This document shows, in pieces, positions 43,993 through 51,636 of a stretch of DNA of 64,000 nucleotides. A program made the translations under genes and the position numbers. The notes beneath the pieces were generated by a model, which saw only the letters and a list, made by a program, of their open reading frames with translations, was not told where the DNA came from and did not search any database. Within the stretch, counting starts at the first letter, position 1, and each line of letters begins with the position of its first letter. Origin of the DNA: Elusimicrobia bacterium RIFOXYA2_FULL_47_53 (GTDB taxonomy: Bacteria > Elusimicrobiota > Endomicrobiia > Endomicrobiales > XYA2-FULL-47-53); NCBI GenBank assembly GCA_001800315.1, contig MGVE01000008.1, positions 254,977 to 318,976 of the forward strand, in the 5' to 3' direction.

Positions 43993-44693
43993 GCGGCCAG
44001 CTTCAGCTTCCACACCCGAAAAAGGTATTTTATCAGAGTGGCGGGTTTGAGTTTTGACTGCCCCTTTCCTCTCGGCATGAATTCTATGGGAGATTCTTTG
44101 ATTTTAATATTGTATTTTTTCAGGTAAAACAAAACTTCCGTCACAATAAAAGGGTCGCGCGAAGAAAGATTCGGAAGAATTTTTTCCAGCGCGGATTTTG
44201 AAAACATCCTGAACCCCGAGGTCGGATCCTGCACCTTAACTCCCAAAACAGCCGCGAGATATTTTCTCGCGAAACCGCTTATGGCCTGGCGCAGGAAAGT
44301 TCTTGCCTCGTCCTTTCCGCCGGGAACATACCTTGAGCCGATAACAACATCACAGCTTCCGGAATTATTGACAAAATCAGGAATAAAGCGCGGATCATGC
44401 GAAAGGTCGCCGTCCATCTCAACAACCCAGTCAGCTCCCAGTTCAAGAGCTTTTTTGAAACCGTCAATGCCGGCCCAGCCGCGCCCGCGGTTCTCCTTTC
44501 TGAGCAGAAGATGAACCCTGCTGTCTTTAGAGGCTAAACTCTCAACGATTTTACATGTTCCGTCGGGCGAATTATCGTCGGCTATCAGCACCTCAATGTT
44601 TAAGGGCAGGCTCAAAAGGCGCTCAATAAGAGCGGCTATATTGCCGGCTTCGTTGTAAGTCGGTATCATAGCTATAATTTTTTGGGTATTCAT
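43989..44693 (-). CDS. Polyprenol-phosphate mannosyltransferase-like GT2
   Basis: The product is 234 residues of the DPM1 type: IAMIPTYNEAGNIAALIERL, LIADDNSPDGTCKIVE, VVEMDGDLSHDP (DXD region) and VVIGSRYVPGG. There is no C-terminal membrane pair, so it is the soluble or peripheral form. It makes polyprenyl-phosphate hexose, the donor used by GT39 enzymes. The overlapping GT39-PAP2 gene downstream makes this donor-user pairing likely. Confidence 0.9.
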   Translation of the reverse strand: MNTQKIIAMIPTYNEAGNIAALIERLLSLPLNIEVLIADDNSPDGTCKIVESLASKDSRVHLLLRKENRGRGWAGIDGFKKALELGADWVVEMDGDLSHDPRFIPDFVNNSGSCDVVIGSRYVPGGKDEARTFLRQAISGFARKYLAAVLGVKVQDPTSGFRMFSKSALEKILPNLSSRDPFIVTEVLFYLKKYNIKIKESPIEFMPRGKGQSKLKPATLIKYLFRVWKLKLAA

Positions 44694-45829
44694 TTTTTTT
44701 CCGGGCGGGCGGGCAGGCTTTTTTCAATAACATGCCACAGTATGCCGGGCTTTATGGAGTTCATACAGTCGGGTTTTTTATCGCATGTCTGCCTGTAACA
44801 GCACACACAGGGCAGGCCTGAAACAACCTTGGGCCCCAAACCGTACATTTCAATTTCCGGCTCTGAGGTGGGGCCGAAAATGGCCACGGCTTTTTTCTTA
44901 AGGCCGAGCGCCGCGTGAAGCGCCATGGTATCGCCCGTAATTACCATATCGCAGAGGTTAATAAACGCGAAAAAATCCGGTATTGAATTATTAGTGCCGG
45001 CGCTTATAGCCTTGCCGCGGCTCTTTTTTAACATTTTCCTGATTATGGATTCTTCTTCCGGGCCGCCGAGCAGGATAACCTTCGCCCCGCGCGAATGGAG
45101 TTTGTTTATTATCTCCAGGTAGCCTGAGGCCGTCCAGCGTTTCATTTTCCAGCGTTTTCCGGCGCCGGGGTTAATTCCGACAACCAGTTTATTGTTGAGC
45201 CCGTGTTTCACGGCGAATTTACCGGCTCTGACAGCCGAGTCCGCGGCTATCGGTACATAAATGGGATAATCCGGTTTCTTTAAGCCGGTTATCTTTGATA
45301 TCCAATATTGGTATGTACTTTTATTGGCTTTTTTCAGGTCGTCAAAAGCGCTCATGGAAAGCCAGTGCTTCGCGTAATGGTTTGAACTTACGACCTGCCT
45401 GGCGGAATTCAGGGAATATCCCGTTATCTTTTTTGCCGCCGCCATTGAGGCAAGAGCCAGGCTTGCGGGGGAAAGGTCAAGGTTAATAACCTCGTTAAAA
45501 CCCTCTGACAATAATTTTTCAAAAATATGCTTGTCATTAATCCAAATATGTTCTATATAAGGGTTGCCTTTTAGCACCTCCGAAGAGGATGCCGACGAGA
45601 CCCAGGTAATTTTGCAGTTAGGATATTTCTTTTTGAGTCCGGGAAGAAGGAAAGTCGTACGAAGCACATCGCCCATGGCATCAAGCTTTATAATCAGGAT
45701 TTTATACGGCTTAATATTTTTGGGTATAACCGGAGCGTAATGGCCGCAGGAAACGCACTTAATTCCATTCTGTTTATGGAACCTGCAGGGGCGGTCAAGC
45801 GGGAAATTGATACAGTCGGTTTTTATCAT
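44690..45829 (-). CDS. GT9 heptosyltransferase-like protein with cysteine-rich ends
   Basis: The product is 379 residues. The GT9 core is seen in ILIIKLDAMGDVLRTTFLLP, GINPGAGKRWKMKRW, LLGGPEEESI and TGDTMALHAALGL. An N-terminal extension holds Cys at 6, 16, 25 and 28, and the C-terminus has CVCCYRQTCDKKPDC, so a metal or disulfide site may unite the two ends. The gene overlaps the GT2 gene by four bases and is first in this minus-strand operon. Confidence 0.85.
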   Translation of the reverse strand: MIKTDCINFPLDRPCRFHKQNGIKCVSCGHYAPVIPKNIKPYKILIIKLDAMGDVLRTTFLLPGLKKKYPNCKITWVSSASSSEVLKGNPYIEHIWINDKHIFEKLLSEGFNEVINLDLSPASLALASMAAAKKITGYSLNSARQVVSSNHYAKHWLSMSAFDDLKKANKSTYQYWISKITGLKKPDYPIYVPIAADSAVRAGKFAVKHGLNNKLVVGINPGAGKRWKMKRWTASGYLEIINKLHSRGAKVILLGGPEEESIIRKMLKKSRGKAISAGTNNSIPDFFAFINLCDMVITGDTMALHAALGLKKKAVAIFGPTSEPEIEMYGLGPKVVSGLPCVCCYRQTCDKKPDCMNSIKPGILWHVIEKSLPARPEKK

Positions 45830-45855
45830 AAATGATTGCCGGTAAAATTTGTTTC

Positions 45856-45884
45856 ATCCTAACAAATTTTTTCTTTTCCGTCAA
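45856..45884 (-). promoter_or_regulatory. Candidate sigma-70 promoter for the minus-strand glycosyltransferase operon
   Basis: On the minus strand TTGACG (45879-45884), a 17-base spacer and TAGGAT (45856-45861) lie about 27 bases upstream of the GT9 start. -35 matches five of six and -10 four of six. Confidence 0.45.
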
Positions 45885-45947
45885 ATATTGTACAATGCTT
45901 TATGCTCGGATGGGTCCCGGAAGGGGTGTGAGAAACAAAAAAAGTCT

Positions 45948-46306
45948 GTCATTCCTGCAAAAGCAGGAATCCAGAAAAACCTCTGGATACCAGCTTCCGC
46001 TGGTATGACGACTAAAAGAAGTCCGTCGTTCTCTTACAACTTACAACTTGAGTCAATTGAAAAAGTGTTTCAGCCCGTCTTTGCCTGCCCGCCAAAGCTT
46101 TTGTGGAGGGCGAGGAGTGCAACGACGCGTTAGCCCGCCAGAGGTTCAGTGGCGGGGCAATCTCGCAGTTAAATGGTTTTGTAGCTGCGCAGCTTGCTGC
46201 GCGTTCCGTAAAAGCTGTCATTCCTGCAGTTGCAGTGCGGCGAATAAGCCGCACAAGCTTGCAACGGGTGCGAGATGTGAGCACACACAGGAATCCAGAA
46301 AAACCA
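45948..46306. repeat. Cluster of dispersed repeats upstream of the LarE-like gene
   Basis: 45948-46009 is a GTCAT...ATGAC palindrome (ATTCCTGCAAAAGCAGGAAT). 46050-46063 is the GTCAATTGAAAAA element end. 46075-46275 contains CCGCCA/TGGCGG pieces, GCAATCTCGCAGTTAAATGG and the GCTGCGCAGCTTGCTGCGCG hairpin seen also near 47470. The cluster ends with GAATCCAGAAAAACCA, running into the LarE start. No separate gene is seen in 45830-46306. Confidence 0.8.
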
Positions 46307-47110
46307 ATGGATAGAAAAATATCAAAGCTTAGAGATATATTAATCAGGCATAAAAGAGTTCTTATAGCCTTCTCCGGCGGAGTGGACTCGTCCTTTCTGC
46401 TGGCGTTTGCCGTCAAAACACTCGGCAGAAACAATGTCCTTGCGGTAACGGCAGTAAGCGAGACCTATCCAAAACAGGAACTGGTAAACGCCAGAGCCAT
46501 GGCTGCAAAGCTCGGCGCGAGGCATAAAATATTGCGCACCTGCGAGCTTAACAACATAAAATTCAGCTCAAACCCGCCGGAGCGCTGTTTTTACTGCAAA
46601 GACGAGCTGTTTTCAAAACTCTCGTCTTTGGCCGCCGAAAACAAAATGGTTCTCTGCGACGCCACAAATTATTCCGACAACTCCGACTACCGTCCCGGCA
46701 GAAAAGCCGCGCGTAAGTGGGCCGTTGCTTCTCCGATACTTGAGGCGAAAATCACAAAGTCCAAACTGCGCTCTTTCAGCAGGCGGTTAAAACTCGGCAA
46801 CTGGAACAGCCCGGCTCAGGCCTGCCTGGCCTCCAGGATACCTTACGGAACCAAAATAAACCGCGAAGAACTCTCCAGAATAGAACGAGGAGAAGAATAC
46901 CTTAAAAAAATGGGCTTTAATGTCGTACGGATAAGAAGCCACGGGGATTTGGCAAGGCTTGAGGTCGCGGCGGATTCGGTGCGCAAGCTCGCGCAAGAAA
47001 AAATAAGGAAAAAAATCTCGGTTGTCTTAAAAAAACTCGGCTGGAAGTACGCAACCATTGACATGGATGGCTACAAAATGGGAAGCCTGAACCGCCAGAT
47101 AGGGCATTGA
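46307..47110 (+). CDS. larE: LarE-like ATP-dependent sacrificial sulfur transferase
   Basis: The product is 267 residues from ATG 46307. The frame is open from 46103, but those codons are dispersed repeat, and the family N-terminus (KISKLRDILIRHKRVLIAFS) starts just after this ATG. It has the PP-loop FSGGVDSSFLLAF, a conserved ERCFYCKDELF and QACLASRIPYG, which includes the Cys region important in LarE. LarE builds the nickel-pincer cofactor of lactate racemase; larB/larC are not nearby, so another sulfur-transfer role is possible. No ribosome-binding site is seen, because the leader is repeat DNA. Confidence 0.8.
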   Translation: MDRKISKLRDILIRHKRVLIAFSGGVDSSFLLAFAVKTLGRNNVLAVTAVSETYPKQELVNARAMAAKLGARHKILRTCELNNIKFSSNPPERCFYCKDELFSKLSSLAAENKMVLCDATNYSDNSDYRPGRKAARKWAVASPILEAKITKSKLRSFSRRLKLGNWNSPAQACLASRIPYGTKINREELSRIERGEEYLKKMGFNVVRIRSHGDLARLEVAADSVRKLAQEKIRKKISVVLKKLGWKYATIDMDGYKMGSLNRQIGH

Positions 47111-47194
47111 CCTTACTGCGCGTTTCTGTTTTGAAGCAGTCCCGTAAAGGCGTCATTCCGGAACCGTTCTGTCAGGAATCCTAACACCCCTTTC

Positions 47195-47363
47195 TAACTT
47201 TCTTTGGACGCTCAAAGAAAGTTAATAAAGAAACGCGACCCCGCGAGCCATTCGCAAAAGAATTTTAGGCAGTCTTGCAAACTCCCTGCCTTGTCGGCAG
47301 GTCAAACAGGCAAGACTGAAAGCATCCAAAAATACTTTTGCTCATAACCGACTCGGAAGGGGT
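47195..47363. repeat. Long hairpin repeat, copy 2 (about 169 bp)
   Basis: This matches 40676-40838 almost throughout. It carries an extra intact hairpin AACTTTCTTTGG...CAAAGAAAGTT at its left side, and the same GTCTTGC...GCAAGAC core with nested CTGCC/GGCAG. Confidence 0.85.
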
Positions 47364-47390
47364 ATGCGACACAAAAAAAGTCCGTCATTC

Positions 47391-47640
47391 CAGGGTGGTT
47401 CTGCCCGGAATCCAGAAAAGGTTGTCATTGCGAGGAACGAAGCAGTCTCGCAGTTAAATGGTTTTGTAGCTGCGCAGCTTGCTGCGCGTTGCGTAAAATC
47501 TGTCATTCCAGAATGGTTCTGTCTGGAATCCATAAAAGTCTGTCATTCCCGAATTGTTCCGTCGGGAATCCATAACAATGGCATTTCATCAATGTCTCTA
47601 AGAAGTGGATCCCAGACTACTACCTCTGGGATGACAACAC
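47391..47640. repeat. Tandem dispersed palindromic repeats
   Basis: At least three GTCATT-starting units lie end to end, at 47391, 47424 and 47503, followed by the 47542-47635 unit (CATTCCCGAATTGTTCCGTCGGGAATCC ... GGATCCCAGACTACTACCTCTGGGATGAC). The stretch 47111-47760 holds only repeats; no gene is supported. Confidence 0.8.
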
Positions 47641-47760
47641 AACAAAACCTGTCAGCCCCGACTACTGCATGAGGGATGACGGTCAACAACCAACTGCTAA
47701 TATTTGCTCCGTAACAACCAGAGCACTGCCTAAGGATTAGCTCACAACTGTAACTTTTGC

Positions 47761-47789
47761 TTGACAGTCCGGTCATAAAATTATATATA
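47761..47789 (+). promoter_or_regulatory. Candidate sigma-70 promoter for the decarboxylase gene
   Basis: TTGACA (47761-47766), a 17-base spacer and TATATA (47784-47789) lie 45 bases before the preferred ATG at 47834. The -35 is perfect and the -10 matches five of six. Confidence 0.6.
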
Positions 47790-47833
47790 AAGCAGCTAAA
47801 TCAGCGGTGCCGGAAATGCCGCAAAAGGTTAAC

Positions 47834-49288
47834 ATGAGAACCAGAAGCAAAGCACCTTTATTTGAAACACTGCTTGACCACGCTAAACGCAAGGTCATTT
47901 CCTTTCACACGCCCGGGCACAAGAACGGGCGCGGCATAGACAAGCGCCTGCGCTCATTTACCGGAAAAAATTTATACCACATGGATGTAACGGTTTTTCC
48001 GGAGGTTGATTCGCTTCACGACCCAACGGGCCCAATAAAAAAAGCTCAGGAGCTTATGGCGAAAGCCTACGGCGTGAGCCATTCGCTTTTCCTCGTCAAC
48101 GGTTCCACTGTGGGCAACACCGCGATGTTCCTTTCGGCTTGCAAGCCGGGGGACTCGGTAATCGTTTCAAGAAACTCTCACAAATCCATAATGGCGGGCA
48201 TAATCCTTTCCGGCGTCTGGCCCATATGGATACAGCCGAAAATAGACCAGAACCTGGACATTATATTTGATTCTTCGCCTGAGCAGATACTGGAAGCTCT
48301 TGAAAAATATCCGGAGGCCAAGGCCGTTTTCGTCACAAGCCCGACCTACAACGGCGTGGCGACCAACCTTACCAAAATAGCCGAGATTTGCCACGAAAGA
48401 GGCAAAATCCTGCTGGTTGACGAGGCTCACGGGCCGCACCTGAAATTTCACGAAGACCTTCCTATTTCCGCGGTGGACACCGGAGCCGACCTCTGCGTCC
48501 AGTCAACGCATAAGATTCTTTCAGCAATGTCGCAGGGCTCGGTTCTCCATTTCAATTCCAAACTGCTTGACATAAACAGGGTAAAAAAAGTAGTTTCCAT
48601 GCTCCAGACCACAAGCCCTAATTACATAACGCTCGCGAGCCTGGACCTTGCGCGCCTTCAGGCGCTTGAGCACGGGCGCCAGATGCTCGGCAGGGTCCTG
48701 AAAGCCGCCGAATACGCCAGAAAAAATATCAACCACCTGCAAAAGTTCAGCTGTTTCACCCGTCAGGAAATATTAAGGCTCGGCTACGATCTTGACACTT
48801 CAAAACTTACAATAAATGTCACTCGTTCCGGGTTCTCCGGATACCAGATTGAAGACATACTCACAAAAGAATACAACATACAGGTTGACTGCGCCGATCT
48901 TTTCAACCTTATCGCTATAATGGGCATAGGCTCGGAAAAAAGCGATGTCGTCGCGCTTGTCAACGCGCTCTCGGACATTGAGAAGAAGTATACGGGCCAC
49001 CAGCAGAACTGGGCGCTTCAGATACCTTCGCTCGCGACAGAGATGGTGCTTATGCCCAGAGATGTATTTTTGTCCGGCAAAACCAAGAGGGTTCCGATAA
49101 ATAAATCCGTTGGTTTTATTTCCGCTCAAACCTTAACGCCATATCCTCCGGGTATTCCGGTTCTTATCCCGGGCGAGCGCATAACAAAAGAAATTTGCGA
49201 GTACTTGACTGAAATGTCCGCAAAAGATATAAGAATAAGCGGACAGGAGACAGACACGCTTAGAACAATAAAAGTTGTAGCAAGTTAA
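47834..49288 (+). CDS. Orn/Lys/Arg (PLP-dependent) decarboxylase family protein
   Basis: The product is 484 residues from ATG 47834, with AAAAGG about five bases upstream. GTG 47807 and ATG 47816 are in-frame alternatives. Fold type I signatures: HTPGHKNGRG, NGSTVGNTAMF, LLVDEAHGPHLKFH and the PLP lysine in STHKILSAMSQGS. The size fits the short SpeA-like (YaaO/Cad-type) decarboxylases of arginine or lysine found in Firmicutes and Gram-negatives. It probably supplies polyamines; which amino acid is used cannot be read here. Confidence 0.88.
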   Translation: MRTRSKAPLFETLLDHAKRKVISFHTPGHKNGRGIDKRLRSFTGKNLYHMDVTVFPEVDSLHDPTGPIKKAQELMAKAYGVSHSLFLVNGSTVGNTAMFLSACKPGDSVIVSRNSHKSIMAGIILSGVWPIWIQPKIDQNLDIIFDSSPEQILEALEKYPEAKAVFVTSPTYNGVATNLTKIAEICHERGKILLVDEAHGPHLKFHEDLPISAVDTGADLCVQSTHKILSAMSQGSVLHFNSKLLDINRVKKVVSMLQTTSPNYITLASLDLARLQALEHGRQMLGRVLKAAEYARKNINHLQKFSCFTRQEILRLGYDLDTSKLTINVTRSGFSGYQIEDILTKEYNIQVDCADLFNLIAIMGIGSEKSDVVALVNALSDIEKKYTGHQQNWALQIPSLATEMVLMPRDVFLSGKTKRVPINKSVGFISAQTLTPYPPGIPVLIPGERITKEICEYLTEMSAKDIRISGQETDTLRTIKVVAS

Positions 49289-49303
49289 GTGTAAACATAA
49301 GGC

Positions 49304-49338
49304 TGGATCCCAGACTACTACCTCTGGGATGACGACTC
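49304..49338. repeat. Partial dispersed repeat
   Basis: GGATCCCAGACTACTACCTCTGGGATGACGAC is the right half of the family seen in full at 47542-47635 and 50993-51086. Confidence 0.75.
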
Positions 49339-49401
49339 AAATGAAAATCAACGCAAGAGTAAGCCCGGGTTTGCGAGGGCACATCAAAAAGGGAGAATAA
49401 A

Positions 49402-49743
49402 ATGAACAAAAAAGAAATGGAAAAATTCAAAAAAATTCTGCTTGAGAAGCGGGATGACCTCATGAAAGTCGTGAAAACAAAAAAAGAGCAGGACCTTACC
49501 GATGTGGAAATCGGCGACGAAATTGACAGCGCCTCCGCCAACACCGAGAAGGAAATGCTTTTTGAGGTGACCGACAACGAAAAGGTTATGCTTGATTCAA
49601 TAGAATCCGCGCTTAGAAGAATTGAGAAGGGGACTTTCGGGGCCTGCGAGTCCTGCCGCCAGAAAATTTCAGAGGCAAGAATTAAAGCTATTCCCTGGGT
49701 GCGCTACTGTATTGAATGCCAGTCAAAAGCCGAAAAAGCGTAA
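49402..49743 (+). CDS. DksA/TraR family zinc-finger protein
   Basis: The product is 113 residues. The N-terminal two thirds is a charged coiled coil (MEKFKKILLEKRDDLMKVV). The C-terminus has the C4 zinc finger GACESCRQKISEARIKAIPW followed by RYCIECQ. The canonical DksA coiled-coil tip residues (DxxDxA) are represented by GDEIDSASA. It is predicted to bind the RNA polymerase secondary channel or act as a small zinc protein in starvation or sporulation-like control. GGGAG precedes the ATG, and a strong terminator follows. Confidence 0.85.
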   Translation: MNKKEMEKFKKILLEKRDDLMKVVKTKKEQDLTDVEIGDEIDSASANTEKEMLFEVTDNEKVMLDSIESALRRIEKGTFGACESCRQKISEARIKAIPWVRYCIECQSKAEKA

Positions 49744-49765
49744 ATATCAAAAAATCCTGGGATGC

Positions 49766-49810
49766 AATCGTTCCCGCGTTGCTTAAATACAACCCGGGAA
49801 CGATTTTTTT
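49766..49810 (+). terminator. Intrinsic terminator after the DksA-like gene
   Basis: AATCGTTCCCG pairs with CGGGAACGATT, with an inner GTTG/CAAC step around CTTAAATA, followed by a run of seven T ending at 49810. It lies 23 bases beyond the stop codon. Confidence 0.9.
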
Positions 49811-49855
49811 GCCAATAAGCGCCTCGGAAGGGGGATTTAAAATCATAAAAAGCCC

Positions 49856-50287
49856 GTCATTCCTGTGCAAACAGGAATCCAGAAAAACCACTGGATACCA
49901 GCTTCCGCTGGCATGACAACACATATAAAGTCTGTCATTGCGAGCGAAGAGACGCGTCAGTCCGCCGAAGACACAGTGGCGGGAAGCAATCTTGCAGTTA
50001 GTTGGTTTTGTAGCTGCTGAGCTTGCTCAGCGTCCGTAAATCCGTCATTCCAGAAAAACCACTGGATACCAGCTTCCGCTGGTATGACGACACATAAAAA
50101 AGACCGTCATTGCGAGCGAAGCGGCGCGTCAACCCGCCAACGGTTAAGTGGCGGGAGAGTCCGCCGAAGACACAGTGGCGGGAAGCAATCTTGCAGTTAG
50201 TTGGTTTTGTAGCTGCTGAGCTTGCTCAGCGTCCGCAAATCCGTCATTCCAGAAAAACCACTGGATACCCGCTTGCGCTGGCATGAC
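49856..50287. repeat. Array of dispersed palindromic repeats
   Basis: 49856-49917, 50044-50088 and 50243-50287 are GTCATTCC...GGCATGAC or GGTATGAC units (two lack the first hairpin). 49936-50040 and 50107-50235 are longer CATTGCGAGCGAAG units with CAGTGGCGGGAAGCAATCTTGC and the AGCTGCTGAGCTTGCTCAGCG hairpin. The second long unit has an extra CCGCCAACGG insert. No gene is seen in 49811-50381. Confidence 0.85.
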
Positions 50288-50381
50288 AACTAAAAGAAGT
50301 TCGTCGTTCACATATAACTTACAACTTAAAACTTATAACTGAAAAAGTTGTCTGGGATCCAGTAAAAACTCTGGATGATTT

Positions 50382-50894
50382 TTAGAACAATTGTATTTCA
50401 ATTACTCTAAGGACAATCCCGGCGGAGAGAAAAACTGTATACGGAAGTGATGTGGTTTTTTCACTGTCAAAAATCAACGACTCCCTGTATCTGAATGTAA
50501 AAAACAAAACCAGCCTTTTCGCGATATCTTTTACAACATTTAACAATCTACCCTGAAAAAGCATTATTACGACAGCGGCGGCGCCCCCTATAACCGCGCC
50601 GTAAATCCCGCCGTTTATCGCAAGGTCATACCCTTTAAGGCTTCCGACGGCCATCATAAATTTCACATCGCCGGCCCCTATCCCACCCGCCAGGTAAAAC
50701 AAAATCAAAAGCGCGAATCCCGCCAATACGCCAAGAGCCGATTCCTTCAGCCCCAGCAGCCCGAAGTTAATAAAGTTTAGCCCGAGCCCGAGAGCGATGA
50801 CGGGGAATGTTATGGCGTTGTAAACTTTTCTGTATTTGATGTCCGAGAAGACGCAGACGGCAATAAACTCGGCGAGCAAAATATCTATTATCAT
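50382..50894 (-). CDS. A24-family prepilin peptidase (TadV/CpaA type)
   Basis: The product is 170 residues with about six hydrophobic helices. The two catalytic aspartates are in FSDIKYRKVYN (N-terminal) and GAGDVKFMMAV. The N-terminal Cys-rich methylase domain of PilD is absent, as in TadV/CpaA and FlaK types. It cleaves prepilin leader peptides at the inner membrane. No pilus gene is nearby, so its substrate is encoded elsewhere. Confidence 0.85.
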   Translation of the reverse strand: MIIDILLAEFIAVCVFSDIKYRKVYNAITFPVIALGLGLNFINFGLLGLKESALGVLAGFALLILFYLAGGIGAGDVKFMMAVGSLKGYDLAINGGIYGAVIGGAAAVVIMLFQGRLLNVVKDIAKRLVLFFTFRYRESLIFDSEKTTSLPYTVFLSAGIVLRVIEIQLF

Positions 50895-50902
50895 ATTTCA
50901 GT

Positions 50903-50931
50903 AATTTACCACAATCGTTTTACTTTGTCAA
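50903..50931 (-). promoter_or_regulatory. Candidate sigma-70 promoter for the prepilin peptidase gene
   Basis: On the minus strand TTGACA (50926-50931), a 17-base spacer and TAAATT (50903-50908) lie just before the start codon. The -35 is perfect and the -10 matches four of six. Confidence 0.5.
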
Positions 50932-50992
50932 AAATTCCTTAGACTCCCCAAGCACCCAAGAGCCAAGCAGCCAGTTTTGTCCAACAAGGTTT

Positions 50993-51412
50993 GTCATTCC
51001 AGAGTGGTTCTGCCTGGAATCCATAACAATGGCATTTCGTCAATGTCTCTAAGAAGTGGATCCCAGACTACTACCTCTGGGATGACAACAAAAAGAAAGT
51101 CTGTCATTCCCGAGTTCTTCTGTCGGGAATCCATTAAGCCGTCATCCCAGAAATCTTCAGTCTGGGATCAGAAAAACCACTGGATACCAGCTTCCCAGAC
51201 TGTGTCATAACTGCCATTAACGAGGGTTTTGAGCTGTTGTCATGCTGAACGCAGTGAAGCATCTCGACGGTAACAATAACTTCGCGATCCTTCGCTAACG
51301 CTCAGGATGACATTGCCACACAGTCTGTCCACTGGTATGACGACACAAAGAAGCCTGTCGTTCACTTATGACTTACAACTTAAAACTTATAACTGCCGTT
51401 GATGTTCACTTA
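50993..51412. repeat. Cluster of dispersed repeats including a three-level nested repeat
   Basis: 50993-51086 is the GTCATTCC...GGATGAC family. The 51141-51342 outer unit is interrupted by CAGACTGTGT (51196-51205) ... ACACAGTCTG (51318-51327). Inside that lies a TGTCATGCTGAACGC...GCTCAGGATGACA palindrome (51238-51312). AT-rich TTACAACTTAAAAC and TTACCCCTTATCCC tracts follow to 51440. The stretch 50932-51560 holds no gene. Confidence 0.85.
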
Positions 51413-51572
51413 CCGCTTACCCCTTATCCCTTACCACTGTAGTCCCGTGTGCTTTTTGTCACATGCCATTGATTTTTCATATAAAACAAGCAATAGTATC
51501 AGTGTCCGCTAATGTGGGTTGTCAATTCATTTTCATATACTATTTTTCACAATAACCATCCCAATTTTTTAG

Positions 51573-51601
51573 TTGACAAGCCGAATAATTATAATTATAA
51601 T
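51573..51601 (+). promoter_or_regulatory. Perfect consensus sigma-70 promoter of the giant surface-protein gene
   Basis: TTGACA (51573-51578), a 17-base spacer and TATAAT (51596-51601): both hexamers match the consensus exactly with ideal spacing. Transcription should start near 51608, 29 bases before the ATG at 51637. No strong ribosome-binding site is seen between them. Confidence 0.8.
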
Positions 51602-51636
51602 TGAATTGAATTTAGTTGCATTTTTTGAAATCCATT

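Noticed and set aside
46103-46306. N-terminal extension of the LarE-like protein
   Set aside because: The codons are dispersed-repeat DNA with no match to the family; the conserved N-terminus starts after 46307.
47364-47672. Small ORFs in repeat clusters (also at 40899, 49716, 50977)
   Set aside because: They consist only of translated palindromic repeats and lack ribosome-binding sites.
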